NCBI RefSeq assembly: GCF_019396345.1
Contig: NZ_JAHKRM010000014.1
Location: forward strand, 62,001-126,000
DNA length: 64,000 nt
Direction: 5' to 3'
Source: Nonomuraea guangzhouensis
GTDB taxonomy: Bacteria > Actinomycetota > Actinomycetes > Streptosporangiales > Streptosporangiaceae
Shown: piece after piece, positions 35,018-43,009 of the stretch
Layout of the letters: each line of letters opens with the position of its first letter
How positions within the stretch are numbered: position 1 is the first letter of the stretch
The notes under the pieces: model-generated
What the model saw: the letters and a program-made list of their open reading frames with translations, nothing else
The model's database searches: none
Told to the model about the DNA's origin: nothing
Position numbers and translations under genes: made by a program

Positions 35018-37438
35018 TCAGTTCCTCTCGTTCTGCACGGTTGGTTCCTCCAGCACGCCCGCCTCGATGAGCGCCTGTATCTCGGACTCGGCCAGGCCGA
35101 GCAGCTTGGCGGCCAGCATCCGGGTCTGCTCCCCGGCCAGCGGCGCCGGCCGCAGCTCGGGGTCGGCGACCCCCCGGAACGTGGCTGGGGCGTTCTCGGT
35201 GCGCAGCGCGTGGCCGATGGTCGGGTGATGGGTCTCGCGCAGGAAGCCACGGGCCGTGAGCTGGGGATCGTCGAGGTACTCGGTGACGCGCCGCATCATC
35301 CCGGCGGGCACGCCGGTCGCCTGCAGCCGTTCCATGGCCTCACGCGGCGGGGTGCCGGTCGTCCACGCGGTCACGGCCGCGTCCACGAGGTCGCGGTGCG
35401 CGCGCCGACCTGCCGCGTCGCCCAGCCGGGCGTCGGCGCGCAGGTCGGGACGGTCGATGACGGCGCACAGGCCACGCCACTGCTCGTCGTCCTCGACGCT
35501 CACCACGCACCACTCGTCGTCGCCCGCGCACGGGTAGACGCCCTGGGGCGCGTCCCACTCGCCGCTGTTGCCGTGGGCGGTGAACGAGCCGGGCTCCAGC
35601 GACTCGCGCAGGAAGCCCGTGGACAGCTGGGTGAGGATGGTCTCGGCCTGGGAGACGCTGATCGTGCCGCCCTTCCCGGTACGCCGGCGTTCGATCAGCG
35701 CGGCGGCCACGGCGACCGCGCCGACGCGGGCGGCGACGTGGTCGGGGAAGATCGTGATGGCGTCGCAGAACCCGGCCTCGACGCCGGTGTCGCGCCAGAG
35801 CCCGGTGACCCCGGTGGCGGCGCGGACGAGCGGGCCGTACCCCATCCGCCTGCTCCACGGCCCGGTAGAGCCCAGGGCGCTGCTGTCGGCCATGATGATG
35901 CGCGGGTTCAGCTCGCTGATGACGTCGTAGCCGAGACCCAGGGACTCCAGCGTGCCGGGCTTGAAGTTGGACAGGATGACGTCCGACTCCTTGGCGAACC
36001 GCTTGAAGAGCTCCAGACCCTCCGGGGAGCGGAGGTTGATACCGGCGCTGAGCTTGTTGCGGTGACCCCAGGCGAAGCCGACGCTCATGGTCTCGCCCGG
36101 GGTCACCGACTGGCGGCTGCCGTCGGGGTACGCCAGGCTCTCGATCTTGATCACATCGGCGCCCTGGTCGGCGAGCAGCCGTCCCAGCTCGGCCCCGACC
36201 ACGATCACACCGAGGTCGAGCACGCGGATCCCGTCGAGCGGCCGTCGCGGGCCCGCGGGCTCGGTGGGCTTGGTGATCGTCGTGCGGAGTGGCTCGGCGG
36301 ACACCTCGTCGTCGTGCTCGCCCACCTCGGGAGCCCGGTGCCGGAATCCCGCGCGTACCCCGTTCACCTCGACGTACCCGGACGGCACCCGCCCGGTCAG
36401 CCCGGGGGCGATCTCGGCGTCGAGCAGCCCGCCCCGGGCCAGGAAGTGCGGGCCGGCCAGCACCTCGCCCGGATCGAGCAGCGCCGCGATCGGCACGCCC
36501 AGCTCCTGGCCCCGCGCCACCAGCTCGTCCTTGGTCTTGTCCCTGAACAGCGCCCCGATCAGCGCGTGCAGCCGCTCGGTGGCGCCGAACCGGGCGGCGA
36601 TCGAGTCGTACTTGGGATCGGCGAACTCCTCGGGCTCGCCGAGCCAGCCGAACATCCCGCGCCACTGCCGCCTGGCCAGCACGCAGATTCGCACATACCC
36701 ATCCGCGCAGGGGAAGATCGGGTAGAGGTTGCCCGCATTCGGGCGGCCGCGGGGCAGCTTGGTCGCCGGGACGCCGCCGGTGGCCGAGCCGCCGATGCCG
36801 AAGCCGGGGTCCAGCGCCTGGGCGGTCATCTCGTACACCGAGCAGTCGACGTGATCGCCGCGCCCGGTCTCCAGCCGGTTCAGGTACGCCAGCAGGGCCG
36901 CCCACGCGGCCTGGATCGCCGCCGACTCGTAGGCCAGCGGCCCCGGCGGCATGACCGGCCGCCGGCCCGGGATGCCCGACCGCGACAGCACCCCGCCGAG
37001 CGCCAGGTGCGTCCAGTCGGTGCCGGTCCAGTCCCGGTACGGGCCCGTCTGCCCGAAGTCGGTGATCGAGACGACGACCAGCGCCGGATTGCGGGCGAGC
37101 AGCGTGTCCACGCCCAGACCGAGCCGGTCGAGGGTGCCGGGCCGTTCGGTCTCGATGAGAAAGTCCGCCCCCGCCGCCAGGTCGAGCAGCCCGTAACGGC
37201 CGGCGGGGTCGTTCAGGTCCAGGGTGATGCCGCGCTTGTTGGCGTTGTGCGTGGCGAAGTAGAGGCTCACGCCGTCGTGGAGCGGTTCGCGCCGGCGGGT
37301 GGGCGCGCCGCCGGGAGGCTCGACGCGGATGACGTCGGCTCCGAGGTCGGCGAGGTACCGGCCGCACATCTCGGCCTTGCCGTCCGCCAGGTCGATGACC
37401 CGGAGGCCGGCGAGGGGAAGGCCCCTGATCGCGGGCAT
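35018..37438 (-). CDS. Tandem two-domain CaiB/BaiF family III CoA transferase
   Basis: An 806-residue protein, twice the usual length of about 400. It has two complete CaiB/BaiF domains (about 1-385 and 400-790) joined by a charged linker. Each has the LRVIDLA/IRVLDLG start, a GADVIRVE/GADVIKIE strand, an NKRGITLDL/NKLSAGINL block and the RxxTGxG loop. In the second domain the catalytic Asp is present in FPDHVAARVG, 22 residues before the TGKG glycine. In the first domain the aligned stretch is LAYESAAIQ, with Tyr/Glu instead. So only the second half looks fully catalytic. It activates the pathway acid by CoA transfer and heads the operon. Confidence 0.93.
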   Translation of the reverse strand: MPAIRGLPLAGLRVIDLADGKAEMCGRYLADLGADVIRVEPPGGAPTRRREPLHDGVSLYFATHNANKRGITLDLNDPAGRYGLLDLAAGADFLIETERPGTLDRLGLGVDTLLARNPALVVVSITDFGQTGPYRDWTGTDWTHLALGGVLSRSGIPGRRPVMPPGPLAYESAAIQAAWAALLAYLNRLETGRGDHVDCSVYEMTAQALDPGFGIGGSATGGVPATKLPRGRPNAGNLYPIFPCADGYVRICVLARRQWRGMFGWLGEPEEFADPKYDSIAARFGATERLHALIGALFRDKTKDELVARGQELGVPIAALLDPGEVLAGPHFLARGGLLDAEIAPGLTGRVPSGYVEVNGVRAGFRHRAPEVGEHDDEVSAEPLRTTITKPTEPAGPRRPLDGIRVLDLGVIVVGAELGRLLADQGADVIKIESLAYPDGSRQSVTPGETMSVGFAWGHRNKLSAGINLRSPEGLELFKRFAKESDVILSNFKPGTLESLGLGYDVISELNPRIIMADSSALGSTGPWSRRMGYGPLVRAATGVTGLWRDTGVEAGFCDAITIFPDHVAARVGAVAVAAALIERRRTGKGGTISVSQAETILTQLSTGFLRESLEPGSFTAHGNSGEWDAPQGVYPCAGDDEWCVVSVEDDEQWRGLCAVIDRPDLRADARLGDAAGRRAHRDLVDAAVTAWTTGTPPREAMERLQATGVPAGMMRRVTEYLDDPQLTARGFLRETHHPTIGHALRTENAPATFRGVADPELRPAPLAGEQTRMLAAKLLGLAESEIQALIEAGVLEEPTVQNERN

Positions 37439-37691
37439 GGTGAATCACCCCTGTGTGTGAAGAGAGTGGTCTGTCACGGACCTCGGAGGCGATCCGGATC
37501 GGCGGCTCAGGCCTGTGTGCCGGATTTGTTACGGCCAGGTGTCCTATGACGGAGAATGCCACGGCGATTCCTGTCTGAAAACGTCCGAAACGGCAACGTG
37601 GCACGCGTCCCGATCGGCAACGTGCGTTTCCGCCGGATTACCGGGATGTGCGGGTTGACGTGCGATGACGGTCCGTCACAGACTCCCGCTC
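37439..37691. promoter_or_regulatory. Divergent promoter region between CoA-transferase operon and LysR copy B
   Basis: 253 bases without a gene. Contains a 10-base direct repeat CGGCAACGTG at 37591-37600 and 37615-37624, 24 bases apart, a spacing compatible with regulator half-sites on nearly the same face. As a divergent intergenic region beside a LysR gene it is where that regulator should bind; no exact T-N11-A site is claimed. Confidence 0.55.
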
Positions 37692-38609
37692 ATGGACGTA
37701 CAGCAGCTGCGGTGCTTCCTCGCCGTCGCCGAGGAACTGCATTTCGGTCGTGCCGCGGAGCGGCTGCACCTGACGCCGTCGCCGGTCAGCCGCGCCGTGA
37801 AGGACCTGGAGCGGGAGCTGGGGGCCGAGCTGTTCGTCCGCAGCTACCACCAGGTCGAGCTGACCCCCGGTGGCACCGTCCTGGTCGAGCGGGTACGCGG
37901 CATCCTGGAGCAGGTGGACGGCCTGAAGGAGGCCGTACACCAGGCGTCGGCCCTGGAGAGCCGCGTGGTGCGCGTGGGCGGCACGCACCTGTGCCCGCCC
38001 GCGGTGATGGACCGGTTCGTGGCGGTGGCCGAGCAGCGGTTCCCCGCGCACCCCGTGGACGTGACGATGGCGCGGTCCGCCGAGCTGCTGCCCGCCCTGG
38101 AGCGGGGCGAACTGGAGGCGGTCCTGGTGCACCTCCCGCTCGACCGGCTCGAGCTCGACAGCCTGGTGGTCGCCCGGTACACGTTCTCGGTGGCGGTACT
38201 GGCCGATGACCCGCTGGCCGGTGCTCCGGAGCTGACGTTGAAGGACGTCGCGCACCGGACCATGACCATCGGGCCGCTCACGCCTCAGCCGCTGGCGGTG
38301 GACCGGCTGCACCAGCGGCTGCGGGACGCCGGCATCACCTCGTTCCACCAGATGCCGGACAACGACTCGGTCATGCTGGCCAGCCACGTCCGCCGCAGCC
38401 ACGGTCTCACCCTGACGATCGATCCGCGTAATGGCGGCAGCGCCAGCGTCTTCGACGACCCGGCCTTCGCGGTGATCCCGCTCCGCGAGGACCTGGAGTT
38501 CCTGCTCGGCGTGGCGTGGCGGCGCTCCCGGGAGGAGCGGGACCCCTTGGTGAGCGACCTCGTCGCGGCCATGCGCGAAGAGTGGGCCGGACAGGCCCTG
38601 ACCCTGTAG
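37692..38609 (+). CDS. LysR-type transcriptional regulator (copy B)
   Basis: A 305-residue LysR regulator beginning MDVQQLRCFLAVAEELHFGRAAERLHLTPSPVSR, with its HTH in the first 60 residues and the effector domain about 92-290. The start at 37692 is chosen by alignment with its paralogue at 31740-32645; no good ribosome binding site is seen, and an ATG 27 bases upstream is possible. Divergent from the CaiB-ECH-thiolase-DUF35 operon and so its most likely activator. A 26-base palindrome follows the stop. Confidence 0.92.
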   Translation: MDVQQLRCFLAVAEELHFGRAAERLHLTPSPVSRAVKDLERELGAELFVRSYHQVELTPGGTVLVERVRGILEQVDGLKEAVHQASALESRVVRVGGTHLCPPAVMDRFVAVAEQRFPAHPVDVTMARSAELLPALERGELEAVLVHLPLDRLELDSLVVARYTFSVAVLADDPLAGAPELTLKDVAHRTMTIGPLTPQPLAVDRLHQRLRDAGITSFHQMPDNDSVMLASHVRRSHGLTLTIDPRNGGSASVFDDPAFAVIPLREDLEFLLGVAWRRSREERDPLVSDLVAAMREEWAGQALTL

Positions 38610-38640
38610 CCCGCGGCCCTTTTCTCTCGGCACGTTGCGT

Positions 38641-38666
38641 TTTGGCGCATGTGCACGTGCGCCAAA
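38641..38666. promoter_or_regulatory. 26-base near-perfect palindrome
   Basis: TTTGGCGCA-T-GTGCAC-G-TGCGCCAAA: nine-base outer arms around a GTGCAC core, broken by one T/G mismatch pair. It lies 32 bases after the LysR copy B stop and about 130 bases before the MFS gene. It could terminate the LysR mRNA or be an operator for the MFS gene. Confidence 0.6.
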
Positions 38667-38797
38667 CCGCGATGGTCACCGCCGTCGTGACCTGCCTACC
38701 GTTCGTCGCACCGCCTCTATGTGAGCCCCGCCACAAGCCCCGCCGCTAGAGAGCGCCTCCAGCCCACGCTCCATTCGTCCCATTTCAGGAGGCCGCG

Positions 38798-40165
38798 ATG
38801 TCTCAGATGCCCCTCGATTCGCCCGCGCCGGTGTCGGCACGCGCCGTGGACGCCCGCATCGACGCGATGCCCAAGGTCGGGCTCAACCGGGCGGCCTGGC
38901 TCGCCCTCATGCTCTGCTTCTTCTTCGCCAACTACGACATCTCCGTCCTCGCGATCACCCTGCCGGCCATGCGCGACGAGTTCGGGCTGACCGGGGCCGC
39001 GCTGGGGTACCCGGTCACCTGGAATCTCGTCGGCTACTGCATCGGCGCCTACCTGTTCGGGCGCGTCGCCGACCGGTACGGCCGGCAGAAGGGCCTGACG
39101 CTGACCATCGCCGCGCTCGGCGTCGGCGGGTTCCTGACGGCGTTCTCGTGGGACGTGTGGTCGCTGACGTTCTTCCGGTTCCTGACCGGCTGCGGGATGG
39201 GCGCCGTGCTCGCGCTCTGCTCGGCCTACATCGGGGAACTGGCCCCGAAGAACCAGCGCGGCGGTTACCTGTCGCGCCTGTACATGGTCGGCACCGTGCT
39301 GCTCCTGCTCATCGGGTTCGCCTCGCTGCCGGTGCTGGCGGCCTCCGCCACCGGCTGGCGCTTCCTGCTGGGCTTCGGCGGCCTGGTGCTGCTGGTGCTG
39401 CCGCTGGTCAACAAGAACGCCCTGGTGGAGTCGCCGCGCTGGCTGGTCGCGATGGGCCGGGCGGAGGAGGCCGACGGCATCGTCCGTGAGATGGAGTCCC
39501 GCGTGGGCCTGCCGCCCGGAGGCACTCTCCTTGTTGAGGAGAGTGCCTCCGCCGAGGGGGAGGTGTCCGCCCGGGCCCTGTTCAAGGCCCCGTACCTGGC
39601 TCGCATGCTCATCGTGCTGGGCTTCTGGTTCATCTTCTACGTGGCCATGTACGGCTACGCCAGCTACCTGCCGCTCATTCTCGAAGGCATCGGCATCTCG
39701 ACCTCCAAGGCGATCCTGGTCACCGTGCTGGGCCGGGTCATGCCGCTGATCTCCGTCATCGCGGCCGTACTGCTGGTGGAGCGGATGGAACGCCGCACCA
39801 TGGTCGTCATCGGCACCCTGGTGTTCGCCGCGTCCCTGCTGCTCATCACCTTGGACCTCGGCGAGGGGGTCGCCACCGCCGGGGCCCTGTTCAGCTCGTT
39901 CGGCATCGCCTTCATGGCCACCCCGGCCTACACCTACACCGCCGAGGTCTTCCCCACCCGCGCCCGCGGCACCGCCTCGGCCATCGCCGACGGCGTCGGG
40001 CACTTGGGCGGCGCCGTCACGCCGTTCGTGGTGCTCCCGATCCTCACGAGCTTCGGCGCGCGACCGGCGTCCTTCGTGATGGTCGGCCTGCTCGTGATCG
40101 CCGCCGCCATCATCCGCCTCGGCGTCCGAACCCGCGACCGCTCCCTGACCGATATCGCCGCCTGA
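38798..40165 (+). CDS. MFS transporter (aromatic acid/metabolite H+ symporter-like)
   Basis: A 455-residue permease with 12 predicted helices. FANYDISVLAITLPAMRDEFGLT in helix 1 and the loop 2-3 motif GRVADRYGRQKGL match the aromatic acid:H+ symporter/metabolite porter groups, and PTRARGTASAIADGVGHLGG late in the second half supports this. AGGAGG lies before the ATG. Placed next to the acyl-CoA operon and LysR copy B, it plausibly imports that pathway's acid. Codons around 240-250, in the central cytoplasmic loop, encode a 14-bp perfect mRNA hairpin. Confidence 0.9.
   Translation: MSQMPLDSPAPVSARAVDARIDAMPKVGLNRAAWLALMLCFFFANYDISVLAITLPAMRDEFGLTGAALGYPVTWNLVGYCIGAYLFGRVADRYGRQKGLTLTIAALGVGGFLTAFSWDVWSLTFFRFLTGCGMGAVLALCSAYIGELAPKNQRGGYLSRLYMVGTVLLLLIGFASLPVLAASATGWRFLLGFGGLVLLVLPLVNKNALVESPRWLVAMGRAEEADGIVREMESRVGLPPGGTLLVEESASAEGEVSARALFKAPYLARMLIVLGFWFIFYVAMYGYASYLPLILEGIGISTSKAILVTVLGRVMPLISVIAAVLLVERMERRTMVVIGTLVFAASLLLITLDLGEGVATAGALFSSFGIAFMATPAYTYTAEVFPTRARGTASAIADGVGHLGGAVTPFVVLPILTSFGARPASFVMVGLLVIAAAIIRLGVRTRDRSLTDIAA
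39517..39551 (+). other. Strong 14-bp hairpin inside MFS coding sequence
   Basis: CGGAGGCACTCTCC / GGAGAGTGCCTCCG, perfect 14-bp stem with a 7-base loop (TTGTTGA). It falls in the variable central cytoplasmic loop of the permease, where protein sequence is least constrained. A stem this long by chance in coding sequence is unlikely; it may be a small insertion or an mRNA control element. Confidence 0.8.
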
Positions 40166-40166
40166 C

Positions 40167-40601
40167 TTAAATAGCGGGTTGGGATGTCCGCGCGACCTCG
40201 ATCTCCATTGCCAGCCCCCAAAGCAGGTCATTGGCACCGTCCGTGGCCAGCCATTCGCGGATGTCGGCCGAAAACTCCTCCTCCGCGCCTGCCCAGACCG
40301 GGACCCCAAGCCGTACGGTCGCCACCTTCAGATTTTGCCCGAAATATCGGATGATCAGCGAACGGTCGTCCCAGCTGGTCACCTCGCTTTCCAGTCCGAG
40401 GCAGCCGTGTACCCGAAGAGCGCCGCTCAACCCGAAGACGAACTGCCGCCCGTCGAGAAGCTCGACCATGACGTCGGCATCCTTTCCGTTGCCGAAAAGG
40501 ACGATCTCCGAGAGCGGTGCGCCCGCAAGCGGTAGTTCCGTCCAAGTTGCGGACGGTTGCGGGCGCATCCATTGCCGAATGGTTCGGACGTAGCTGCTCA
40601 T
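40167..40601 (-). CDS. Unknown protein
   Basis: A 144-residue soluble protein of mixed alpha/beta composition, without a signal peptide or membrane helix. Recognisable features are a WMRPQPSATWTELP start, an acidic beta-rich middle (NGKDADVMVELLDGRQFVFGL) and a C-terminal helix (DIREWLATDGANDLLWGLAMEIEVA). Its size and fold resemble small immunity-like proteins, but I do not recognise a family. It converges with the MFS gene with one base between stops and has less extreme GC than its neighbours, hinting at accessory origin. Confidence 0.65.
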   Translation of the reverse strand: MSSYVRTIRQWMRPQPSATWTELPLAGAPLSEIVLFGNGKDADVMVELLDGRQFVFGLSGALRVHGCLGLESEVTSWDDRSLIIRYFGQNLKVATVRLGVPVWAGAEEEFSADIREWLATDGANDLLWGLAMEIEVARTSQPAI

Positions 40602-40646
40602 GGGCTAAGCGTAATCACAGCATTACTTTAGGTGTGTGGCTTCCGG

Positions 40647-42065
40647 CTAGCCGTACGCTTTGCCGACCCCCTTGAGCAGGTGCTCAAGCGTGTCATAGGA
40701 CGGGATGTCGACCACGTCGATGAGGTCTTTCGCGACGGGCACCTGGTGGTCCGCGGCGACCTTGGCGAACTGGGTGGCGTCGCCCGAGCGGAACCCGTGC
40801 TCGGCGGCGAGCCGCTGCAGCTCCGGGTCGGTGCTCAGCAGGCGGCCGACGCGGTCACCGGCCGTGTTGAGAGGCACCAGGGTGTGCTTGGACAGCACGG
40901 TCGGTGACGGGTACATCAGCACCATCTCCGGCTTGATCTGCCCTCGGGCGGCGGCGTCCACGAACTGCGCCTCGTAGATCCAGACCATCGGGGTCGGGCC
41001 CATGCCCACCGTGAGATATTCGTCGAACGGGCCCTCGGAGGTGTTGTCGGTGTAGCCCTGGCTGGTGAAGAGTTTCGTCAGCAGGGGCAGCACGTTCTTC
41101 TCGGCGGTGGCGCCGTGCACGATCGCGTCGCCGTTCGCGACATAGCTGGTGATCGCCAGGTACATGGCCGCGGAGTTCGACGTGCGCGGGTCCGTCGTGG
41201 AGACCAGGATGTTCTTGTCGACGGGATAGACGGTGTTGCCCGTGAGCTGGGCCCACTTGACGTCCGTGGTGAGCAGTTCGAGGTAGCGGTCGACGTTGAA
41301 GGTCAGGACGGCGCCCTGTTTCACGACGCCCGCCTTGGTCAGCAGGTCCGCGATCGGCTTGAACGTCGCGATCGCCATCGGCGAGGAGAACGGCGTGTAT
41401 TTCGCGCTGACATGACGCTTGCGCTGGATCAGCTCGCCCGCCGGTGCGCTCGACGGGAAGGCGAAGTCGTAGCGTCCGAGGTCGACCGAGGTGGCGATCT
41501 GGCGGGAGCCCGCCGGTTCGACTTCGACCTTCACTCCCTTGTCGGCGAAGGCCTTCAGCACTTGTGGGTCCTCGAAGAATGCTTTCTTCTCGGAGCCGAT
41601 CACACCGCGCACGGTCGTGAGCGGAGGTGGTGGCGGTGACGTCTCCTTCTGGCTGATGTTCACGACCACCACGACGGCGACGACCACGGCGACCGCGACA
41701 CCCAGGATCAGCGAGAGAAATCCCTTGCTGCGGATTCGCGATGAACGATTGCTTTCTGGAGAATGACTTTCTGGTGAATCAGGAGTGTCCGATGCCGGGT
41801 TCACGGTCTCCGGTTGAACGTCCGCGGATGCCTCTGATGGCGCTTCGGCAGCAGCGGTCGCCGCCTCTGCCACCAATTCACCGCGGACGATTCGTTCGAC
41901 CAGGACGGGGACGAAGTCCCTGACGGGATAGCCGTCGAAGCGGCGATGAACCGCTGCCATCACGTCCTTGACGTGTTCGGCGGAGTGGGTGCCGGCGAAG
42001 ACCTGGACCAGGCGATCGGTCGCCCGGCGTATCGCCTGGTCTTCGCGGTGGGTATCGCCACTCAC
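40647..42065 (-). CDS. DUF3562 (three-helix bundle)-TM-extracytoplasmic binding protein-like fusion
   Basis: A 472-residue protein. Residues 10-65 match the three-helix-bundle dimerisation domain DUF3562 (VHRRFDGYPVRDFVPVLVERIVRGEL). A Ser/Pro/Glu-rich linker, a single helix (116-136) and a Pro run follow. From about 150 there is a large exported domain like periplasmic type II substrate-binding proteins (VIGSEKKAFFEDPQVLKAFADKGVKVEVEP, GMGPTPMVWIYEAQFVDAAARG). There is no transporter next to it, so it is more likely a ligand sensor or adaptor than an ABC component. GTG start with GAGGAG upstream. Confidence 0.78.
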   Translation of the reverse strand: MSGDTHREDQAIRRATDRLVQVFAGTHSAEHVKDVMAAVHRRFDGYPVRDFVPVLVERIVRGELVAEAATAAAEAPSEASADVQPETVNPASDTPDSPESHSPESNRSSRIRSKGFLSLILGVAVAVVVAVVVVVNISQKETSPPPPPLTTVRGVIGSEKKAFFEDPQVLKAFADKGVKVEVEPAGSRQIATSVDLGRYDFAFPSSAPAGELIQRKRHVSAKYTPFSSPMAIATFKPIADLLTKAGVVKQGAVLTFNVDRYLELLTTDVKWAQLTGNTVYPVDKNILVSTTDPRTSNSAAMYLAITSYVANGDAIVHGATAEKNVLPLLTKLFTSQGYTDNTSEGPFDEYLTVGMGPTPMVWIYEAQFVDAAARGQIKPEMVLMYPSPTVLSKHTLVPLNTAGDRVGRLLSTDPELQRLAAEHGFRSGDATQFAKVAADHQVPVAKDLIDVVDIPSYDTLEHLLKGVGKAYG

Positions 42066-42242
42066 CAGTATCTCCTCGACCTACGAATGGTCAGATATCG
42101 CGGCAAAGCCGGGCCTGTCTGCGCGCCGCGCCCAACCTTATAGGGATTTAGGCCGGGCAGATAACCCGGGTCAACCGCCTGCGCAAAGCCGTAGTCGTGT
42201 TCACCGGTCAATAATTTTCATTTATCATAAAAAGTATTTGCG
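42066..42242. promoter_or_regulatory. AT-rich intergenic promoter region
   Basis: Upstream of the DUF3562 fusion gene. On the reverse strand TATAAG (42137-42142) is a possible -10 element about 70 bases before the GTG. Bases 42210-42240 are almost pure A/T, very unlike the surroundings, and could be an upstream activating or nucleoid-protein-bound segment or foreign DNA. Confidence 0.45.
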
Positions 42243-42845
42243 TCAGAATTTGTTCACAAAGCGCCTGGCGCCTGCGGGCACAACATCCGGATTCTCGGTG
42301 CTCCACCACAGCTCGCCGTCGACCGTCAGGTACGGCGACCAAAAGCGCACCGGACTACCCGCGGCGAGCGCGTCGGCCACCTCGGTGAGGTAGGTGCCGA
42401 GCGTGGGCCAGGCGCCATCGAAGTCGCCGAGGCCGTCGTGCGAGGTACACCCGACCCGCCCATACCCGGGCCCGGCCCGCAGGTCGATCACTTGCGCATC
42501 GCCATCCTGGGCGGCGAACGGTACCCATCGTTCGTGCCACCACGGCTCGGCGCTCGGCGGGTGCGGGGTGAGCCCGTCGAAGTCCGCGGCGACGTCCATG
42601 CACGCGCGCCAGTGGTCGACGATTCCGGCGGTCGACAGCGGCGGCCCTTCGGGCAGGATGTTCGCCCAGATGCGCAGGCCGTCGTGGCGGCGCAGCGACT
42701 CGACGAGCTCAGGCGGGAAGGCGAGCCCCAGCGCGGCCTCGGCGGCGGCGATGTCGGCCGGGTCAGCGGGTGGGGCAAGCACGGCCGTGCTGGCCGGGGC
42801 ATGCCGCGCCAGCCACTCCTCGATCCGCGCCCACGCTTCCGTCAC
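42243..42845 (-). CDS. SMI1/KNR4 family protein
   Basis: About 200 residues of the SMI1/KNR4 (SUKH) fold. The start is VTEAWARIEEWLARHAPAS, then PADPADIAAAEAALGLAFPPELVESLRRHDGL, the usual family core, and WWHERWVPFAAQDGDAQVIDL. SUKH proteins include many immunity proteins against secreted toxins, but also housekeeping members; no toxin gene is adjacent. The GTG at 42845 is chosen because the family starts there; GTGs at 42854 and 42860 are also in frame. Divergent from the efflux MFS gene. Confidence 0.85.
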   Translation of the reverse strand: MTEAWARIEEWLARHAPASTAVLAPPADPADIAAAEAALGLAFPPELVESLRRHDGLRIWANILPEGPPLSTAGIVDHWRACMDVAADFDGLTPHPPSAEPWWHERWVPFAAQDGDAQVIDLRAGPGYGRVGCTSHDGLGDFDGAWPTLGTYLTEVADALAAGSPVRFWSPYLTVDGELWWSTENPDVVPAGARRFVNKF

Positions 42846-43009
42846 CGCGCCCACGCGCACACCGTACTGCGCCAAATTGCGTTGACAGCACGCAGTCGGC
42901 CTCAGCAGGATCTCGACGAACAGTCGTATGCGATCCAGTGAGAGGGACGGGCCGAACATGCGCGTACTCGTGTGCCCAGAAGTCACCGCCGACCTGCACA
43001 CGAGGAGCC

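Noticed and set aside
35210..37549. 779-codon open frame on the + strand
   Set aside because: Antisense shadow of the tandem CoA transferase gene.
42243..42845. SMI1/KNR4 gene as immunity protein of a toxin system
   Set aside because: No polymorphic toxin or secretion gene lies next to it; family membership alone is not enough.
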